Shown here in pieces: positions 31,936-35,341 of a stretch of 35,341 nucleotides of DNA. Both the position numbers and the translations under genes were made by a program. Below the pieces are notes generated by a model that worked only from the letters and a program-made list of their open reading frames with translations, made no database searches and was not told where the DNA came from. Positions within the stretch are counted from its first letter, which is position 1, and each line of letters opens with the position of its first letter. Origin of the DNA: Candidatus Gastranaerophilales bacterium (GTDB lineage Bacteria > Cyanobacteriota > Vampirovibrionia > Gastranaerophilales > UBA9971); NCBI GenBank assembly GCA_028277195.1, contig JANQGS010000082.1, positions 1-35,341 of the forward strand. The letters run 5' to 3'.

Positions 31936-34900
31936 TACAGTTTAACCCCTTCCGCCATATAATCTTTTATCTTGTCATAAGTCACTTTTTCGCCTTTTTT
32001 TAGTGTCTTTAACGCCAGTAAGTAAGCCTTTGCCGTATCAAGGGACGTAAAACAGGGCACTCTGTACTGTTCCGAGTACGTTCTCAACCTGAACCCGCAC
32101 CTTCTAACGTCCTTACCTATTGTTGGGGTGTTAATCACAATATTAACCTGCTTATTTTTTATCATGTCGCGTATGGTGTCAAAGTCAAACTTGTCCACCT
32201 CCTGCGGGTGTATGCCGTGTTTCCTTAAAAATTCGGAAGTGAGCTGGGTTGCGATTATGCCAAACCCGAGAGCCTGGAACTCCCTGGCAATAGGCAATAT
32301 TTCCTCCTTGTCAGCTTTTTTGATTGAAATCATTACATTGCCTTTTTCCGGGAAGCTAAAACCCGCCCCCTGAAATGCTTTTACAAGGGCTTTTTCATAG
32401 CTTGAATCTATACCCAGTACCTCCCCGGTTGATTTCATCTCCGGAGTTAAGGCAGTATCAACATTATTTAGCTTCTGAAAGGAAAAAACCGGGGCTTTAA
32501 CCGCAATTAAAGAGGTTGAAGGCAATAATCCCGTTCCATAACCCAAATTTTTTAATTTATCCCCTGCAATGACCTGTACGGCCAGCTTTACCATAGGAAC
32601 TCCCGTCACCTTGCTTATAATAGGCACGGTACGTGAGGCCCTGGGGTTGACCTCTATTACATACACGTCATCGCCTTTGACAACAAACTGTATATTCATC
32701 AAACCCGTTACCTGGAGGGCTTTTGCAATCTTTTCGGTATAAGCTGCCAGTTTGCTGATAACGTGCTCAGGCACTGTGCGAGTGGGATATGAGCAAAAAC
32801 TGTCCCCGGAATGTACACCTGTGCGCTCAATATGCTCCATTATGCCGGGGATTAGTATGTCCTCCCTGTCGGAAATAGCGTCAACCTCTACTTCTGTCCC
32901 CTCTATATACTGGTCTATAAGGATTGGATACTCGGAAGACAAAGCCACCGCCTCTTTAACGTATGATGTAAGTTCCTCGTCAGTGTTAACAACCTGCATT
33001 GCCCGCCCTCCGATAACGTAAGACGGCCTTACCAGTACGGGATACCCCAGCCCGTTAGCCGCAATAACCGCTTCCTTAAGGGTTGTTACGGCAGCTCCTT
33101 TTGGCTGGGGTATGCCGAGCTCCCGCAGCAGCCTTTCAAAAAGATTCCTGTCTTCCGCCACGTTTATTGACTCTACGGAAGTCCCCAGTATCTGGACGCC
33201 TCGTTTCAGGAGCTTTGGGGCAAGGTTTATGGCTGTCTGCCCACCAAATTGTACGATTACACCTTTTGGGGTTTCCTTTCTCACCACGTTAAAGACATCT
33301 TCAATGTACAGCGGCTCAAAATAAAGTTTATCAGAGGTATCAAAGTCTGTGCTTACTGTTTCAGGATTATTATTAATTATTATTGACTCATAGCCTGCTT
33401 CTCTTATGGCCCAAACAGCGTGAACCGAACAATAATCGAACTCTATACCCTGCCCTATCCTGATAGGGCCTGAGCCAAGCACGATTATCTTTTCTTTCTT
33501 GCTTATAACGTTTTCCTCTTCCTGCTCAAAAGTAGAGTAATAATATGGAGTTGCCGACTCAAACTCGGCCGCGCAGGTGTCAACCATCTTGTAAACAGGG
33601 TACAGGTTGTGCGCCCGGCGCAGTGTATCGAGTGTTTCGATTGACTCCTTTGATAAATCCTGTATTTCAACATCAGTAAAGCCCATAGACTCAGCCCTTT
33701 TAAGGAGTTCTATAGTCATAGGCTCTGTTTGCAGGCGGTTTTCAACCTCTATGATATTGCTGATTTTTTTAACAAACCACCTGTCGATTTTGGTTATTTT
33801 ATTTACCCTTTTTACTGACACTCCCTTTCTCAGGGCTTCTGCAACCGTGAAAATCCTTTCGTCATCAGCCACTTCCAATTTTTTCATTAACTCATCCTTT
33901 GAAAGCAGGGACAGGTGCTCTTTTCTGAGCCCGGTTTCCCTTCCCTCAAGGGATATTACAGCCTTAAGGAATGAGCTTTCAAAGTTCCTGTCAATTGCCA
34001 TGACCTCCCCGGTGGCTTTCATCTGGGTTCCGAGAGTCCTGTCAGCGTAGGAGAACTTATCAAAAGGCCATTTAGGGATTTTTGTCACAACATAATCAAG
34101 TGCCGGCTCAAATGAGGCCATTGTTTTCCTGGTTACATAATTTGGTATTTCGTGCAGGTTAAAGCCCACAGAAATTTTAGCGGCTATTTTTGCTATAGGG
34201 TAACCCGCAGCCTTGGATGCAAGGGCTGACGAGCGGCTCACCCGGGGATTCACCTCAATAACAACATACTCCATGTTCTCCGTATTGAGGGCAAACTGCA
34301 CATTACATCCGCCTTCTATTTTCAGTGAACGGATTATATTAAGCGATGACGTTCTCAACAGGTGATACTCTTCATCCCTGAGGGTTTGTGACGGGGCAAC
34401 AACTATGCTGTCGCCTGTGTGCACACCTATGGGGTCAATATTTTCCATATTACATATGACTATACAGGTATCATTCGAATCGCGCATTACCTCATATTCT
34501 ATTTCCTTCCAGCCTGCAACGCTCTTTTCCAGCAATACCTGGTTTATTCGGCTATATAAGAGTCCCGTATAGATTATATTTCTGAGCTCCTGCTCGTTTT
34601 GGGCAATTCCCCCACCGGTTCCGCCCAGGGTATAAGCTGGCCTCACAATAACCGGGTAGCCTATTTCCCCCGCAAACCTTATTCCATCCTCAATATTATC
34701 CACAATAGTACTTGGGGGTATGGGTTCGCCTATGTCCTGCATTAAATTTTTAAAGCTCTCCCTGTCTTCAGCTTTTTTAATAGCCTCAACTGAAGTCCCC
34801 AGTAATTTCACGTTATATTTTTCAAGAATACCTTTTTCATATAACTCTATGGCCAGGTTAAGCCCTGTTTGCCCGCCCAGTGTCGGCAGCAGCCCATCCG

Positions 34901-35147
34901 GTTTTTCCTTATTTATAATATATTCCAGCGCTTCAATGTTTAAGGGCTGGATATACACGTGGTCGGCTATATTATCGTCTGTCATTATGGTAGCGGGGTT
35001 GCTGTTGACCAGTACAACCTCAAACCCCTCTTCCTTAAGGGCTTTACATGCCTGGGTCCCCGCATAGTCAAATTCAGCGGCCTGGCCGATTATTATCGGG
35101 CCTGAACCTATTACCAGTATTTTATTTAATTCTTTTTTTCCGGGCAT
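31935..35147 (-). CDS. carB: Carbamoyl-phosphate synthase large subunit
   Basis: 1070-aa synthetase subunit that makes carbamoyl phosphate for pyrimidines and arginine. Two homologous ATP-grasp halves are visible: N-terminal KILVIGSGPIIIGQAAEFDYAG and the second KIIVLGSGPIRIGQGIEFDYCSVHA at about residue 553, followed by an MGS-like allosteric domain at the C-terminus. The length is normal. AGGA nine nt before the ATG is the ribosome site. carA is not in the window. gmd is coupled downstream. Confidence 0.98.
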   Translation of the reverse strand: MPGKKELNKILVIGSGPIIIGQAAEFDYAGTQACKALKEEGFEVVLVNSNPATIMTDDNIADHVYIQPLNIEALEYIINKEKPDGLLPTLGGQTGLNLAIELYEKGILEKYNVKLLGTSVEAIKKAEDRESFKNLMQDIGEPIPPSTIVDNIEDGIRFAGEIGYPVIVRPAYTLGGTGGGIAQNEQELRNIIYTGLLYSRINQVLLEKSVAGWKEIEYEVMRDSNDTCIVICNMENIDPIGVHTGDSIVVAPSQTLRDEEYHLLRTSSLNIIRSLKIEGGCNVQFALNTENMEYVVIEVNPRVSRSSALASKAAGYPIAKIAAKISVGFNLHEIPNYVTRKTMASFEPALDYVVTKIPKWPFDKFSYADRTLGTQMKATGEVMAIDRNFESSFLKAVISLEGRETGLRKEHLSLLSKDELMKKLEVADDERIFTVAEALRKGVSVKRVNKITKIDRWFVKKISNIIEVENRLQTEPMTIELLKRAESMGFTDVEIQDLSKESIETLDTLRRAHNLYPVYKMVDTCAAEFESATPYYYSTFEQEEENVISKKEKIIVLGSGPIRIGQGIEFDYCSVHAVWAIREAGYESIIINNNPETVSTDFDTSDKLYFEPLYIEDVFNVVRKETPKGVIVQFGGQTAINLAPKLLKRGVQILGTSVESINVAEDRNLFERLLRELGIPQPKGAAVTTLKEAVIAANGLGYPVLVRPSYVIGGRAMQVVNTDEELTSYVKEAVALSSEYPILIDQYIEGTEVEVDAISDREDILIPGIMEHIERTGVHSGDSFCSYPTRTVPEHVISKLAAYTEKIAKALQVTGLMNIQFVVKGDDVYVIEVNPRASRTVPIISKVTGVPMVKLAVQVIAGDKLKNLGYGTGLLPSTSLIAVKAPVFSFQKLNNVDTALTPEMKSTGEVLGIDSSYEKALVKAFQGAGFSFPEKGNVMISIKKADKEEILPIAREFQALGFGIIATQLTSEFLRKHGIHPQEVDKFDFDTIRDMIKNKQVNIVINTPTIGKDVRRCGFRLRTYSEQYRVPCFTSLDTAKAYLLALKTLKKGEKVTYDKIKDYMAEGVKL

Positions 35148-35166
35148 TTGTCTGTTTCCTGTGATT

Positions 35167-35195
35167 ACTATAGCACCAAAAAAATGAACAGTAAA
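35167..35195 (-). promoter_or_regulatory. carB promoter
   Basis: On the minus strand TTTACT (35190-35195), a 17-nt spacer and TATAGT (35167-35172). The leader would be about 13 nt and include AGGA. Confidence 0.5.
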
Positions 35196-35224
35196 ACACA
35201 GGTATTTATAGTGAAATGAGTTTT

Positions 35225-35280
35225 CGGGTTTACCCGTCTTGCATTTTTAGGAAAACCGGCAAAGCCGGATTTTCCTAAAA
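35225..35280. repeat. Hairpin pair upstream of carB
   Basis: CGGG-TTTA-CCCG (35225-35236) is followed by a long stem, TTTTAGGAAAACCGGC (35245-35260) with its near-perfect complement (35264-35280, one bulged A). Neither strand has a T-run after the stem, so it looks like a palindromic element rather than a plain terminator. Confidence 0.6.
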
Positions 35281-35341
35281 AACGCTCTCTGCTTACGCAT
35301 TGCGCTTTCGAAAAAAATTTTTATTTCCGGATTTCTTTTTT

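Noticed and set aside
1..35341. CRISPR arrays, tRNA, rRNA, transposases or prophage genes
   Set aside because: No regularly spaced repeats, cloverleaf-like stretches, rRNA segments or recombinase motifs were recognised by eye on either strand.

Overview
This window looks like a chromosomal stretch from a poorly characterised bacterium, probably diderm and probably fermentative or anaerobic. The grounds are an AMIN-domain cell-wall amidase with a signal peptide, a PilT ATPase (type IV pili), an ADP-forming acetyl-CoA synthetase (typical of fermenters), an AmrS-type radical SAM enzyme, several TTG starts, and unfamiliar two-gene membrane modules. The mix reminds me of uncultured lineages near Melainabacteria or Margulisbacteria, but that placement is only an impression. 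No rRNA, tRNA, CRISPR array, transposase or phage gene was recognised.

Layout. 84-3293 (+): an Mre11/SbcD-like nuclease, a NurA-like nuclease and a GT4 glycosyltransferase, chained by short overlaps; the GT4 gene carries an in-frame palindromic repeat. 3399-4965 (+): leuD-leuB. 4955-6512 (-): a small unknown protein, a shortened AmrS-type radical SAM enzyme and a YkgJ-type cysteine-cluster protein behind a near-consensus promoter. 6513-7092: intergenic, holding a second copy of the palindromic repeat. 7093-12106 (+): fused ADP-forming acyl-CoA synthetase, an M16 peptidase with an intact zinc motif, a small antitoxin-like protein, and a second M16 protein without zinc ligands. 12159-15172 (-): two overlapping genes for unknown membrane proteins, divergent from an unknown helical-repeat protein (15388-16338, +).

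16475-16641 holds a frameshifted small ORF. rpsO (-) and lipA (+) are divergent. Between lipA and the amidase lies a 94-bp inverted-repeat element with a G-quadruplex motif. 17964-23262 (-): gamma-glutamyltransferase, an AtpZ/AtpI-like small protein, PilT, a coiled-coil protein and the AMIN amidase. 23312-25084 (+): an enoyl-CoA hydratase-family protein and ilvC. 25093-26391 (-): glutamate-cysteine ligase. 26449-27288 (+): rsmA. 27251-30434 (-): a small membrane protein, a methyltransferase that appears to start at ATT, and a membrane sulfatase-like enzyme. 30648-35147 (-): carB, gmd and a small Cys-containing protein.

How they fit together. LeuB/LeuD and IlvC serve branched-chain amino acid synthesis. 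Glutamate-cysteine ligase and gamma-glutamyltransferase suggest gamma-glutamyl thiol turnover. GT4, gmd, methyltransferase and sulfatase-like genes suggest surface glycan assembly. PilT, the coiled-coil protein and the amidase tie pilus retraction to cell-wall remodelling. The least explained parts are the divergent cluster at 12159-16338, the IR/G4 element at 17832-17925, and the small-membrane-protein/methyltransferase/sulfatase trio.
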